A DNA stretch of 64,000 nt from VGMA01 sp964655475 (lineage in GTDB: Bacteria; Chlamydiota; Chlamydiia; Chlamydiales; VGMA01): positions 228,856 through 292,855 of the forward strand of contig CAZZMO010000001.1 in assembly GCA_964655475.1 (NCBI GenBank). The letters are read 5' to 3'. Below the pieces are notes generated by a model. That model saw only the letters and a program-made list of their open reading frames with translations. It was not told where the DNA came from and ran no database searches. Shown piece by piece: positions 25,056 to 33,599 of the stretch; position 1 is the stretch's first letter; each line of letters begins with the position of its first letter. Made by a program: the position numbers and the translations under genes.

Positions 25056-25364
25056 TTATTCTACAATCGCTAAGATATCTGATTCTTTGAGGATGATGTA
25101 ATCTTCGCCATCTAAAGAGATGTCAGTGCCTGCGTATTTGTCTGCGATGACTTTATCGCCAATCTTGACAGACATAGGGATGATGGATCCTGTCTTTGTA
25201 TCTTTTGCGCCAGGTCCTACAGCAATGATTTCCATTTTTTGACTTTTATCTTTAGCTGTATCTGGGATGATGATGCCACCAGATGTTCTTTCTTGTGCTT
25301 CTACCCGTTTAGCAAGAACTCGATCGGCGAGAGGGTTAAGTTTCGATTTTGTTTTTGTTGTCAT
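25056..25364 (-). CDS. groES: Co-chaperonin GroES (Hsp10)
   Basis: A 102-residue protein, near the usual 95-102. LNPLADRVLAKRVE opens the fold, and the mobile loop that docks on GroEL is ERTSGGIIIPDTAKDK (about residues 25-40). It ends with GEDYIILKESDILAIVE. The frame is open to 25418, but AAGGAG at a 7-nt spacing selects ATG 25364. It is the first gene of the groESL operon, beneath a promoter and a CIRCE-like repeat, and opposite pepF as in C. trachomatis. Confidence 0.97.
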   Translation of the reverse strand: MTTKTKSKLNPLADRVLAKRVEAQERTSGGIIIPDTAKDKSQKMEIIAVGPGAKDTKTGSIIPMSVKIGDKVIADKYAGTDISLDGEDYIILKESDILAIVE

Positions 25365-25407
25365 AAGCGAACTCCTTTTTTGAATACACATAAATTGTTC
25401 TACTGTT

Positions 25408-25437
25408 AGAATAGCCAAAATTGACTTTTTTTTGCAA
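25408..25437 (-). promoter_or_regulatory. Predicted promoter of groESL
   Basis: On the minus strand, TTGCAA (25437-25432) and TATTCT (25413-25408) are separated by 18 bp and sit about 45 nt before the groES start, fitting a main-sigma-factor promoter. Confidence 0.5.
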
Positions 25438-25443
25438 TAGAAA

Positions 25444-25470
25444 TTAGCAAATGATCGTCTGGTCTGCTAA
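25444..25470. promoter_or_regulatory. Degenerate CIRCE-like inverted repeat (HrcA operator candidate)
   Basis: TTAGCAAAT, nine bases, then GTCTGCTAA. CIRCE is TTAGCACTC-N9-GAGTGCTAA. The 9-9-9 geometry and the outer six bases of both arms match exactly; the inner three do not. It lies just upstream of the groESL promoter and 24 bp before pepF, so it could control either direction. Confidence 0.55.
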
Positions 25471-25493
25471 ATTTTTTTCTTGAAGGATCTAAT

Positions 25494-27365
25494 ATGAAAA
25501 AAATGTGGATGTATCTATCTATCACCTCTACCATGTTCAATCAAGGAGCGCTTATGGCTGTAAAAACAAGATCGGAAATTCCTGACCATTCCAAATGGAA
25601 CGTAGAAAGTATTTATGCGAGTGCAGCAGATTGGGATGATGAATATCAATCTTTATTGAAAAAAGGGAATGATGGGTGGCTTGATGTCAAAAAATTTCAA
25701 GGAAAACTTGGAGAGGGGCCAGAAGAATTAAAACAAGCTTTTGACGTCGTCAACGCATACTGGAGATCACTCGATCGCCTCTACGTCTATGCACACCTAA
25801 GACATGATGAAGATACAGCTCACGATACTCATAAAGGGATGTACTCGAAAGCTCTTTCTCTCTACCAGACGCTCGATCAAGCATCTTCTTGGATGAACCC
25901 TGAAATCCTTGCTTTGAGCGATGAAACGCTCCAGCGCTACCTCAAGGCGAGTGAATTGAAAGAGTATCAGACTCTATTGAAAACTCTTCTCGATCAAAAG
26001 AAGTATATTTTAACAGCAGATCAAGAGAAGTTAGTGTCCCTTTCCATGAAGATGGCAGGTGTCCCTTACAGCGTATTTAGCGCTCTCAATAATACAGATA
26101 TCAAGTTTGGAACAGTAAAGGATTCAAAAGGGGAGGAGCTCCTCCTTACTCATGGCACTTACTCTCTCTATCTACAGTCGCCAGATCGTGAACTCAGACG
26201 AAATGCATTTAAAACGGTTCTGAATCACTATAAGGCGCATGAAAATACGTTAACAGAGGCTTTAAATGGGATGGTGCAGGCCCATATTTTCTCTAAAAAG
26301 GCGAGAGGGTATGATTCTTGCCTCCAGGCAGCTCTTCAACCTCATCAGATCAACCGCAAGGTCTACGATTCACTGATCAAGGAGGTGAACGCAAATCTTC
26401 CTGTTCTTCATGAGTATGTGAAATTCAGAAAAGAGCTTCTTGGGCTCGATACGATCCATTTCTACGATCTCTACGTTCCATTAGTAGAAGATGTCGACAT
26501 GAAGTTTTCATACGATGAGTCGGTCGATATCGTCCTCTCCTCTATGGATCTTTTGGGAGATGATTACAAAGCTGTTCTTCAGAGAGGGCTTGCAGAGGAG
26601 CGCTGGGTCGATGTCTTTGAAAACTCAGGGAAGAGATCGGGCGCCTATTCTAGCGGCTGCTTTGATAGCTATCCTTTCATTTTGCTCAACTACACAGGGA
26701 CTCTTCGAGATGTGAAAACCCTCGCTCATGAGGGAGGACACAGCATGCATACCTTCCTCAGTAATCAAGGGCAGCCTTATCACTACGCAAAATATCCGAT
26801 CTTTGTTGCTGAAGTAGCATCCACCTTCAACGAAGAGCTCGTCTTCCAGAGCTTAATGAAGAAGGCAAAATCGAAAAAAGAGAGGATCTATCTCCTCTGC
26901 CAAAATATTGAAGACATTAGAGCGACTCTTTTTCGGCAGACGATGTTTGCTGAGTTTGAGCTCAAAATTCATGAGCTCGCTGAAGCAGACACCCCGCTCA
27001 CACCGCAGCTTCTCAAAAGTCTCTATAGAGATCTAAATGTTCGTTATTTCGGTGCGGACTTTACCTTGGATGAAGAGCTCGATGCTGAGTTTCTCCGCAT
27101 CCCACACTTTTACTATAATTTCTACGTATATCAGTATGCAACAGGGATGAGTGCGGCTCATGCTCTAGTGGAGAGAGTGGGGAAAGAGGGGGAGAAGGCG
27201 AGAAAGGATTACATCCAGTTTCTCTCCTCTGGGAGCAGCCAGTACCCAATCGATCTTTTAAGGATTGCGGGTGTCGATATGGAGAAGCCAGATGCGGTGA
27301 AATCCCTCATCCGGCACTTCCAATATCAGCTCAATCTCTTGAAAAAAGAGCTTGCTGAAAAATAA
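25494..27365 (+). CDS. pepF: Oligoendopeptidase F (M3 family)
   Basis: A 623-residue zinc peptidase that cleaves short peptides. The HExxH site is LAHEGGHSMHTFLSNQG (about residues 412-428), with the third ligand Glu in FVAEVASTFNE about 25 residues on. The N-terminal RSEIPDHSKWNVESIYAS is typical of PepF. Two starts have good ribosome sites: ATG 25494 (GAAGGA) and ATG 25554 (AAGGAG), the second matching the usual family N-terminus. The extra 20 residues are weakly hydrophobic. It is divergent from groES, the same arrangement as CT111/CT112. Confidence 0.95.
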   Translation: MKKMWMYLSITSTMFNQGALMAVKTRSEIPDHSKWNVESIYASAADWDDEYQSLLKKGNDGWLDVKKFQGKLGEGPEELKQAFDVVNAYWRSLDRLYVYAHLRHDEDTAHDTHKGMYSKALSLYQTLDQASSWMNPEILALSDETLQRYLKASELKEYQTLLKTLLDQKKYILTADQEKLVSLSMKMAGVPYSVFSALNNTDIKFGTVKDSKGEELLLTHGTYSLYLQSPDRELRRNAFKTVLNHYKAHENTLTEALNGMVQAHIFSKKARGYDSCLQAALQPHQINRKVYDSLIKEVNANLPVLHEYVKFRKELLGLDTIHFYDLYVPLVEDVDMKFSYDESVDIVLSSMDLLGDDYKAVLQRGLAEERWVDVFENSGKRSGAYSSGCFDSYPFILLNYTGTLRDVKTLAHEGGHSMHTFLSNQGQPYHYAKYPIFVAEVASTFNEELVFQSLMKKAKSKKERIYLLCQNIEDIRATLFRQTMFAEFELKIHELAEADTPLTPQLLKSLYRDLNVRYFGADFTLDEELDAEFLRIPHFYYNFYVYQYATGMSAAHALVERVGKEGEKARKDYIQFLSSGSSQYPIDLLRIAGVDMEKPDAVKSLIRHFQYQLNLLKKELAEK

Positions 27366-27391
27366 CAAGCGGAGTATGAACTATCCTTACT

Positions 27392-27676
27392 ATGATGCAG
27401 AAAAAGCGGGTAAAAGATAGCTTTGTGGTCCTTAATGAGAAAGGTCTGCACACTCGTCCAGCGACCGAGCTGGTCAAGTGTGCTTCTAGCTTCAAATCAA
27501 ATATTACACTCCACTACCAAGAGCTCAGCGTTAACGCAAAATCCCTCCTAGGGATTCTCATGTTAGCAGCGGCCAGAGGTGCGAAGATTCGCATGGAAGC
27601 AGAGGGTGATGATGCTGAAGCGTGTATACAGGCCTTATCAGATCTAGCCAAAAATAAATTTCACATTCACTACTAA
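27392..27676 (+). CDS. ptsH: Phosphocarrier protein HPr
   Basis: A 94-residue HPr. The phosphorylated His lies in GLHTRPATELVKCA (about residues 18-31), and the regulatory Ser region is NAKSLLGILMLAAARG (about 48-63). It carries phosphate in the PTS relay; in chlamydiae it is thought to be mainly regulatory, since sugar PTS permeases are few. It follows pepF by 26 bp and may be co-transcribed. ATG 27395 is an equal alternative start. It overlaps the convergent gene by 4 bp. Confidence 0.95.
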   Translation: MMQKKRVKDSFVVLNEKGLHTRPATELVKCASSFKSNITLHYQELSVNAKSLLGILMLAAARGAKIRMEAEGDDAEACIQALSDLAKNKFHIHY

Positions 27677-28086
27677 AAGTCGACGTGAGGGGCTCTTTTT
27701 AAGAGCTCTTTTGTGCAAAAGATCGGGATATTATACATGAGGGCGAGGCTAAGAGCGTCGCTTGGGCGTGTATCAATATCGAGGATTTGTTTTTGATCTC
27801 CCATCGATTGCTCGATGAAGAGGCGTGCAAAGTAGATATTCTCTTGCATATCGTGAAAAAGGACGTGAAGGGGCTTGATATCGAGCCCTTGGAAGATCGA
27901 GGCAATGAGATCGTGCGTCTGGGGTCTCGGTTTCGCTTCGTGAGAGAGGAAGGCCTGAAGATTTTCCCCCACCTTTGGCTCTGTATAAATCGGAAAGTGC
28001 TTTTCGTTTGTTCCAATTAAAAATACTGTGTAGTGATCAGAGCGCATCACCTTGTTGAACGTTACAAGTTCTATTTCCTCATCCAT
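27673..28086 (-). CDS. Bifunctional nuclease (DUF151/BFN) family protein
   Basis: A 137-residue cytosolic protein. The pattern VFLIGTNEKHFPIYTEP (about residues 21-37), PRPQTHDLIASIFQGL (about 53-68) and the end DTRPSDALSLALMYNIPIF (about 104-122) are the conserved blocks of DUF151. Members have been reported with RNase and DNase activity; the role here is not shown. It is translationally coupled to rpiA: its start overlaps the rpiA stop by 8 bp. Confidence 0.85.
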   Translation of the reverse strand: MDEEIELVTFNKVMRSDHYTVFLIGTNEKHFPIYTEPKVGENLQAFLSHEAKPRPQTHDLIASIFQGLDIKPLHVLFHDMQENIYFARLFIEQSMGDQKQILDIDTRPSDALSLALMYNIPIFCTKELLKRAPHVDF

Positions 28087-28774
28087 AAATCTTCACCGAT
28101 CCATCTTTACAGCCAACAATGACCTTCTTTGCTAAGTCGAAAAAAAGGCCGGTTTCTACAACACCTAAGAGTCCTTTGAGGGACCTATGAAGGGACTTCG
28201 GATCTTCGATCGGTTTTTCAAAAGAAATATCGAAGATGTAGTTCCCATTGTCTGTGAGATCGAATTGCTGTTCTTGATTTTGCCTCAAAGTGCCTTGATA
28301 GCCGAGAGATTCAATCCTTGCAATCGTGCTCTTATATCCAAATCGGATGATTTCCACAGGCAGGGAGTGGCGTCCGAGCTTTTTTGAAAGCTTTGATTCA
28401 TCCACAATCACCACCATGTTTTTCCCACTTGCCGTTGCGACCATCTTTTCTCTTAAAAGGGCTTTACCGCCCCCTTTGATCATCGAAAAGGCATCATCAA
28501 TCTCATCAGCCCCATCGACATAGAGGTCGAGAGCTCCCTCTAATCCATCATCAATAGGAAGGATTCCAGGGGATAGGCAAAGCTTCTTTGATTTCTCTGA
28601 AGAGAAGGCTGCCTGAAGGGTCCACCCCTTCTCTTTCACCCTCTCCTTCAGCGCTTCAATAAAGAACTCCGTGGTAGACCCCGTCCCAATTCCGATCCTC
28701 ATCTGATTGGTGACAAAGTCTAGTGCCTTAATAGCAGCAAGTTGTTTTAATTGATTCTGATCCATACCATCCAT
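28079..28774 (-). CDS. rpiA: Ribose-5-phosphate isomerase A
   Basis: A 231-residue enzyme interconverting ribose 5-P and ribulose 5-P in the pentose phosphate pathway. Substrate motifs are RIGIGTGSTTEFFI (about residues 26-39), LYVDGADEIDDAFSMIKGGG (about 88-107) with the catalytic Asp pair and Glu, and REKMVATASGKNMVVIVDESK (shown in part: KMVATASGKNMVVIVDESK). It supplies substrate that, after epimerisation, feeds the phosphoketolase at 2153. ATG 28765 is an alternative start. It is the first gene of a two-gene unit with the DUF151 gene. Confidence 0.96.
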   Translation of the reverse strand: MDGMDQNQLKQLAAIKALDFVTNQMRIGIGTGSTTEFFIEALKERVKEKGWTLQAAFSSEKSKKLCLSPGILPIDDGLEGALDLYVDGADEIDDAFSMIKGGGKALLREKMVATASGKNMVVIVDESKLSKKLGRHSLPVEIIRFGYKSTIARIESLGYQGTLRQNQEQQFDLTDNGNYIFDISFEKPIEDPKSLHRSLKGLLGVVETGLFFDLAKKVIVGCKDGSVKIYG

Positions 28775-28968
28775 ATTGTGACATGAACCATTTCATGACA
28801 AAGAGTATTTTAACCAACTTATTATCAGTTATTTTCACAAGATGGCTGCCAGATTAAAGTGATAAACATAGAGAAAATCTCAAATTTTGAATCACTCTTA
28901 GTATATTTTGTTTACGTAAAAAAATGTATCCCATTATGCTAGTGGGCTAGAAAATGAGGAGGGACAGC

Positions 28969-29250
28969 TTGAAGAATCGGTCAAATAGCGAGGGAATTGC
29001 CCCTGAAAGCATCAAGACAAAAAAAGCTAGAGCAAAGCTGCTTAAGCAGTTAGAAGCTGTTGAGAGTAAGATCAATTCGAAAGCGCTGGAGAAGAAGTCG
29101 ATGGAGATCCATCGATGGATTGCAAGGCATGCGCCAGGGCGTGTTGTTCTCCGTTCTAAAAATATTTCCCTTTTTGATGAAAACAAAAATGCTGCAGATG
29201 TGAGCAGAAAGATTGAAACGCTTGCACTCCGGCTCCGACAAGACACATGA
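28969..29250 (+). CDS. Small basic hypothetical protein coupled to tyrS
   Basis: A 93-residue, Lys/Arg-rich helical protein (TKKARAKLLKQLEAVESKIN) with no recognised family. The frame is open from ATG 28954, but AGGAGGG (28957-28963) sits 5 nt before TTG 28969 and would be inside the coding region if ATG were used, so TTG is the likelier start. The stop overlaps the tyrS start by 4 bp (ATGA), showing translational coupling. About 180 bp of apparent promoter DNA precede it. Confidence 0.65.
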   Translation: MKNRSNSEGIAPESIKTKKARAKLLKQLEAVESKINSKALEKKSMEIHRWIARHAPGRVVLRSKNISLFDENKNAADVSRKIETLALRLRQDT

Positions 29251-30506
29251 CATTACTGAATCGTATAAAAAATCGAGGATTTGTCGATCAGATCACTGAT
29301 CCAAAGCTCGAGAGACTTTTAGAAACACCCATGCATTTTTACTGGGGGATCGATCCGACCGCTTCTTCTCCACACCTTGGAAATTATGTCGGTTTCATGA
29401 TGCTTTCCCACTTAGCCCAAGCAGGTCACACTCCGGTCATTTTGATCGGTGGTGCAACAGCGCTTGTAGGGGATCCTTCTGGCCGAGATCGGGAGCGTCC
29501 TATCCTTTCTCGAGAAGAGGTAAAAGCCAACGGGGCATCGATTGAAAAGGTCTTGAGAGGGATCTTATCGAGAACAGCACCGAATGCGAAGCCGATCTTT
29601 GTCGATAATGGAGATTGGTATAGCCATATGAATGTCCTTTCCTTTCTTCGCGAGGTGGGAAAATCGTTTAGACTCGGTCCGATGCTAGCGAAAGAAAGTG
29701 TTAGAGCGAGGGTCAATTCTGAAGAGGGGATGAGCTTTACAGAGTTTAGCTACCAGCTTCTTCAGGGGTATGACTTTCTCCATCTCCACCGAGCTCACCA
29801 GGTGAAGCTTCAGATTGGTGGAAGTGATCAGTGGGGAAATATTACCGCAGGTGCAGAATATGGGAGAAAGACAGATGGTGTCGAACTCTATGGATTGACA
29901 TCGCCACTTTTGACAAGAAGTGATGGAAAGAAGTTTGGAAAGAGCGAAGAGGGGGCTGTATGGCTCTCTAGCGAGCTTTGTTCTCCTTACCAATTTTACC
30001 AATATCTATTGAGAGTCCCAGATCAGGATGTTGTCCATTTGTTGAAGGTTCTTACCTTTGTCGATCTCGATGAGATCCATCAGTTAGAAGCGTCTATGAA
30101 GCTCCCTTCTTATGAGCCAAACACGCTTCAGAGAAGACTTGCAAAAGAGGTGACTCTGATTGTTCATGGAATGGAAGGGGTGGAAAAAGCGCTCAAAGCG
30201 ACAGAAGCTGCCACAACTTTCAATCCCGATTTGTTAGAAGAAGTGTTAGATGATTTGCCACACGTAGAGATGAAGAAAAGTATCGTTGAAGGTCAACTTC
30301 TCATCGATCTATTTGCTGCAAGTGGACTTGTTCCTTCAAAAGGTGAAGCCAAAAGGCTTGTCAAAAACCAGGGTGCTTATTTGAACGGAGAGAAGGTGAT
30401 TGATGAGCAAAAGAGGGTTAAGGGAGAAGACATTCTTCAAGGAAATAAGTTGATTATCGCATCGGGAAAGAAAAAAAAGTTGGTTGTGTTCCTTCTGGAA
30501 GGCTGA
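29247..30506 (+). CDS. tyrS: Tyrosyl-tRNA synthetase
   Basis: A 419-residue class I synthetase charging tRNA-Tyr. The HIGH-type motif is PTASSPHLGNYVGF (about residues 37-50), tyrosine binding lies in YQLLQGYDFLHLH and IGGSDQWGNITAG (about 190-202), and the KMSKS equivalent is KKFGKSEEGAVWL (about 230-242). A C-terminal S4 RNA-binding domain follows (EAKRLVKNQGAYLNGEKV). Full length. Coupled to the upstream small gene. Confidence 0.97.
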   Translation: MTLLNRIKNRGFVDQITDPKLERLLETPMHFYWGIDPTASSPHLGNYVGFMMLSHLAQAGHTPVILIGGATALVGDPSGRDRERPILSREEVKANGASIEKVLRGILSRTAPNAKPIFVDNGDWYSHMNVLSFLREVGKSFRLGPMLAKESVRARVNSEEGMSFTEFSYQLLQGYDFLHLHRAHQVKLQIGGSDQWGNITAGAEYGRKTDGVELYGLTSPLLTRSDGKKFGKSEEGAVWLSSELCSPYQFYQYLLRVPDQDVVHLLKVLTFVDLDEIHQLEASMKLPSYEPNTLQRRLAKEVTLIVHGMEGVEKALKATEAATTFNPDLLEEVLDDLPHVEMKKSIVEGQLLIDLFAASGLVPSKGEAKRLVKNQGAYLNGEKVIDEQKRVKGEDILQGNKLIIASGKKKKLVVFLLEG

Positions 30507-30618
30507 TCCAGATTGAGTTTCTTTCACGTGTGAAAAAAAATTATAAAAAGAACTTGTCTCAAAATCAACAAGATACAAAAATGTGGTTAATAGACATAAC
30601 AAAAAGGAGTTGATTTTT

Positions 30619-30963
30619 ATGGCAACCAGAACGAAAAAGCAACTAATCACACAGATTGCTTCTAAAACAAACAAACATCCTAACGAAGTCAGAGAGATTC
30701 TGCAGCACTTTCTCGATTCTATCATCGATTCACTCGCTGCAGGAGATCGTTTAGAATTTCGCGATTTCGGTGTATTCGAAGTGGTTATGAGAAAGCAAAA
30801 AATTGGACGTAACCCAAAGAATGCCCACATCGCTATCGTCATTCCACAAAGACATGCGGTGAAGTTTACTTCAGGTAAAAAGATGAAACAAATCATTGAA
30901 GGTCTTGCTTCTTCTTCCGCAAAACAAAGAGTTACTCACGCAAGCGATAAGCTATATAGCTAA
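30619..30963 (+). CDS. hup: HU/IHF-family DNA-binding protein
   Basis: A 114-residue nucleoid protein. TKKQLITQIASKTNKHPNEV (residues 5-24) is the helical dimer base, and FRDFGVFEVVMRKQKIGRNP (about 51-70) is the DNA-arm start with the conserved GRNP. The C-terminal tail is longer than usual and Ser/Lys-rich. The frame reaches back to 30583, but AAGGAG before ATG 30619 fixes the start. It corresponds in position to himD (CT267) next to CT266 and accA. It has its own terminator. Confidence 0.93.
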   Translation: MATRTKKQLITQIASKTNKHPNEVREILQHFLDSIIDSLAAGDRLEFRDFGVFEVVMRKQKIGRNPKNAHIAIVIPQRHAVKFTSGKKMKQIIEGLASSSAKQRVTHASDKLYS

Positions 30964-30984
30964 TCCGTTTTTAGTTTGTTGTTT

Positions 30985-31013
30985 AAAAGCTCAAACGTTA
31001 TGTTTGAGCTTTT
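30985..31013 (+). terminator. Terminator of the HU gene
   Basis: A 12-bp perfect stem AAAAGCTCAAAC-GTTAT-GTTTGAGCTTTT, continuing into CTTTTCC, beginning 21 bp after the HU stop. Confidence 0.85.
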
Positions 31014-31044
31014 CTTTTCCAAAGATTCAGGGTGGGATAAGTTC

Positions 31045-32436
31045 ATGTATGGACAATTTTTCAAGGAAAACCTGTTAGGACTGCTTCCCGAAGATCATGT
31101 GATCAATTGGCTGTTCAAAGAAGTAGTTCCCCAGGATAAAATCCGCTCACTGTTGGAGGGCTTCTTCGAAGAGACTCCATCGTTAGATCGGTTACTGCTA
31201 TTAAGCTTTGTCGTTCCACAGTTTTTCTCAAAAGAAGATCCCCTCTACGTCAAAGTGCTCCGCCACATCAAGGTTTTAAAAGGGGTAGAAAAAACATACA
31301 CAAAAACATTGGTTCACCTGGCTCTACTTTTACTCAAGGAAACACCTGAAGAAGAGTTTTCCATTGCAACACTTCCATCGAAGCTCCCTTTAGTCGAAGA
31401 AGATCCTTTTATGGCAGCAGTATCTCTTCCCTCTCCCTATGAATATTTGAGGATCGCCCTTTTTTCCTGGATGATCTTTTTAGAATCAGGGGATGAAAAA
31501 GGGAAAGAGGTAGCGCTCGGTATTGCTGAGTGGCAGAAAAACTTTGTAACAGAAGAGGGAATTTCCCTTACATCACCTTGGATGAAAGAAGACCTTTTTA
31601 GTAGAGCTGACCTCTACATATGGAACTATCTTCTATTCCAAGCTCTTTTGGGAGAGTCCTCATTAACAGAAGGGCTCTACACCCAAATTGAAGAGCTCTC
31701 TATGGAGCTTTTGGAGCGGGTCGACCCACTTACTTACTTTATCGCTGAATATCTAGAGGCGAAGAGGGGAGAAGGGGCGGTGTTGAACCCAAGTCCTCAC
31801 TATTTTGAAGATCTAGGGGCTGCTGTATTTCAAAATAATGCCTATTCTTGGGGTGTCTCCGTTTTAGGTCATCACACAGGTCTCGGCTCTTTTGCGAAGA
31901 AAAAGACCCAGATCGTCTCTTTTGGACCCCATTTTTTTCCTCTCGGCGAAATCAGATATTATGGGATTGAAAGAAATTATAACCCTTTAGAGGGGGCGAG
32001 TAAGGATCTTTTATTTGAAATGGGTGAGGAAGGGTTTTTCTTTCAGGGTTGGACTAAAGCGGTCTATGTTCCAGAAGAGGGGAGGCTTTGGTTGAAAGCG
32101 ACCTTAATTCAAGGAAAAGATGCGCTCAGGCTCCAGATTCAAACAGAGCACCTCAATCAAAAAAATCCTTTTGCATTTGTCTTCTTTGTTTCAGCAAAAT
32201 CTGCTGAAATTGGCTCTCAAGTAAAACTTTGTTCGAGTTCATTAGATCGCTATGTGGGACAAAAAGAGGCGATTTATTTTTCTTCAGGTGAAGAAAAACT
32301 TTTAATTGAACCGCAATTTTCTACAGAACAAGAAGTAATACCATTAGCTGGAATGAATCATTTCTGGGGAGCTGACTTTTTAGTTGCACATACTATTCCA
32401 TTACATAATCAAATTTATGAATGGATAATTAAATGA
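31045..32436 (+). CDS. Conserved chlamydial hypothetical protein (CT266-position)
   Basis: A 463-residue protein with no signal peptide or membrane segment and no recognised domain. The first half is helical (LLEGFFEETPSLDRLLLLSF). The second half is beta-rich, with GVSVLGHHTGLGSFAKKKTQ and FGPHFFPLGEIRYYG, a pattern a little like the sandwich domain of polysaccharide lyases, which I do not assign. ATGs at 30976 and 31000 lie before or inside the HU terminator, so ATG 31045 is preferred. The position between HU and accA matches C. trachomatis CT266, suggesting orthology. Confidence 0.7.
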   Translation: MYGQFFKENLLGLLPEDHVINWLFKEVVPQDKIRSLLEGFFEETPSLDRLLLLSFVVPQFFSKEDPLYVKVLRHIKVLKGVEKTYTKTLVHLALLLLKETPEEEFSIATLPSKLPLVEEDPFMAAVSLPSPYEYLRIALFSWMIFLESGDEKGKEVALGIAEWQKNFVTEEGISLTSPWMKEDLFSRADLYIWNYLLFQALLGESSLTEGLYTQIEELSMELLERVDPLTYFIAEYLEAKRGEGAVLNPSPHYFEDLGAAVFQNNAYSWGVSVLGHHTGLGSFAKKKTQIVSFGPHFFPLGEIRYYGIERNYNPLEGASKDLLFEMGEEGFFFQGWTKAVYVPEEGRLWLKATLIQGKDALRLQIQTEHLNQKNPFAFVFFVSAKSAEIGSQVKLCSSSLDRYVGQKEAIYFSSGEEKLLIEPQFSTEQEVIPLAGMNHFWGADFLVAHTIPLHNQIYEWIIK

Positions 32437-32525
32437 TCGTTGTTAATTAATTTAAGAAAAAAGTTCTTGATTTAATAAAAAGCGATATTCTATGCTGAAT
32501 CGAGTCTAAAAGTTGGGGTTTTTCC

Positions 32526-33599
32526 GTGTCCGTATCCCGAGTATTTTTTATAGCTAGTTTGATCCTCTTTAGTGCCATTGCTATGGTAGCGATGCTGAAA
32601 AAGAAGCAGGAGTCAGAAGTTGTATTCATTGCACCACAAAGCGAGGTGTCTCGCATTGAGGTGGCCAAGGTGGAGCCGATTCCACTCCCTTCTCCTCCTC
32701 CTGTCGCCATCAAGGCCCCTCCTGTAGCGCCTCCAGCACCAGTTCCAACCCCTGTAAGCCGTCCAGCTCCTGTTGAAGAGAAAAAGGTCCTCGTCAAAGA
32801 AGAGGTAAGGCCTGTTTCAAATATTGACAGGGTTCGCAACCTCTTTGCTAAAGGCTCTGATAAGCTCCCTATCGTGGAAACCGTGACTTATACTAGTCGA
32901 GTCCCTTGGCTCAAAGGGCGCCCCGCTTGGATTGCTGATTATGCTTCTCACTACGGAACATCGCGTCACTTCATCGCAAGAAGTTTGAACGGAAAAGCAG
33001 ACTATATGACGCAAAAAGTCTCCCCTGGGGACAAGTTCAACGTCTTTCGTCAGGACAAAAATTTTGAGTTTTATCTACTCGTCGATCTCTCAACCCGCCA
33101 GATGCATTTTTACTACTTAGACAAAGATCTCGATGAGAGAGGGTTGTTAAAGACTTACCTCATTGGAGTAGGGAGAAAGAAAGAAGATTCTCCATCGGGA
33201 AGTTTGACTCCCGTTGGCAAATATTTACTCGGTAGTAAAGTCGCGGTTTACCGCCCTGGAGTGCAAGGCTATTACCAAAATCAAAAGACAGAAATGATTC
33301 GTATTTTTGGAACGAGATGGCTTCCGTTTGCAGAAGAGATTGGAGAGTGTTCCGATGGAGCTAAAGGCTATGGAATTCACGGAGTTCCTTGTACAGTCGA
33401 TGAGGCGACAGGAGAATTGATCGAAGAGGCTTCTGGAGTGGGTGGATACAACAGTGATGGATGTCTTCGCCTGAAGAAGGAAGATATGGAAGAGATCTTC
33501 TCTATCGTCATTACAAAACCGACAGTCGTTGAGATTGTGAAAGATATGAAAGGGGTAAAACTCCCGATGAGCAAAGAGGCTAACTATGTTGGATCATGA
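32526..33599 (+). CDS. YkuD-type L,D-transpeptidase-like protein, membrane anchored, with altered active-site motif
   Basis: A 357-residue protein from GTG 32526 (no ATG precedes the anchor). It has one TM helix (VFFIASLILFSAIAMVAML, about residues 6-24) and a proline-rich linker (about 55-80, PPVAIKAPPVAPPAPVPTPV). A YkuD domain covers about 175-345: YLLVDLSTRQMHFYYLD, SPSGSLTPVGKYLLGSK, IHGVP, then NSDGCLRLKKEDMEEI, where the family has SHGC. The catalytic Cys is kept but the adjoining His is Asp. It would form or modify peptidoglycan cross-links in the periplasm. It is inserted between the CT266-like gene and accA, and overlaps accA by 14 bp. Confidence 0.85.
   Translation: MSVSRVFFIASLILFSAIAMVAMLKKKQESEVVFIAPQSEVSRIEVAKVEPIPLPSPPPVAIKAPPVAPPAPVPTPVSRPAPVEEKKVLVKEEVRPVSNIDRVRNLFAKGSDKLPIVETVTYTSRVPWLKGRPAWIADYASHYGTSRHFIARSLNGKADYMTQKVSPGDKFNVFRQDKNFEFYLLVDLSTRQMHFYYLDKDLDERGLLKTYLIGVGRKKEDSPSGSLTPVGKYLLGSKVAVYRPGVQGYYQNQKTEMIRIFGTRWLPFAEEIGECSDGAKGYGIHGVPCTVDEATGELIEEASGVGGYNSDGCLRLKKEDMEEIFSIVITKPTVVEIVKDMKGVKLPMSKEANYVGS

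Noticed and set aside
30522..30535. TTTCAC-GT-GTGAAA after tyrS as terminator or operator
   Set aside because: Short stem with a 2-nt loop followed by A, not T; too weak to call.
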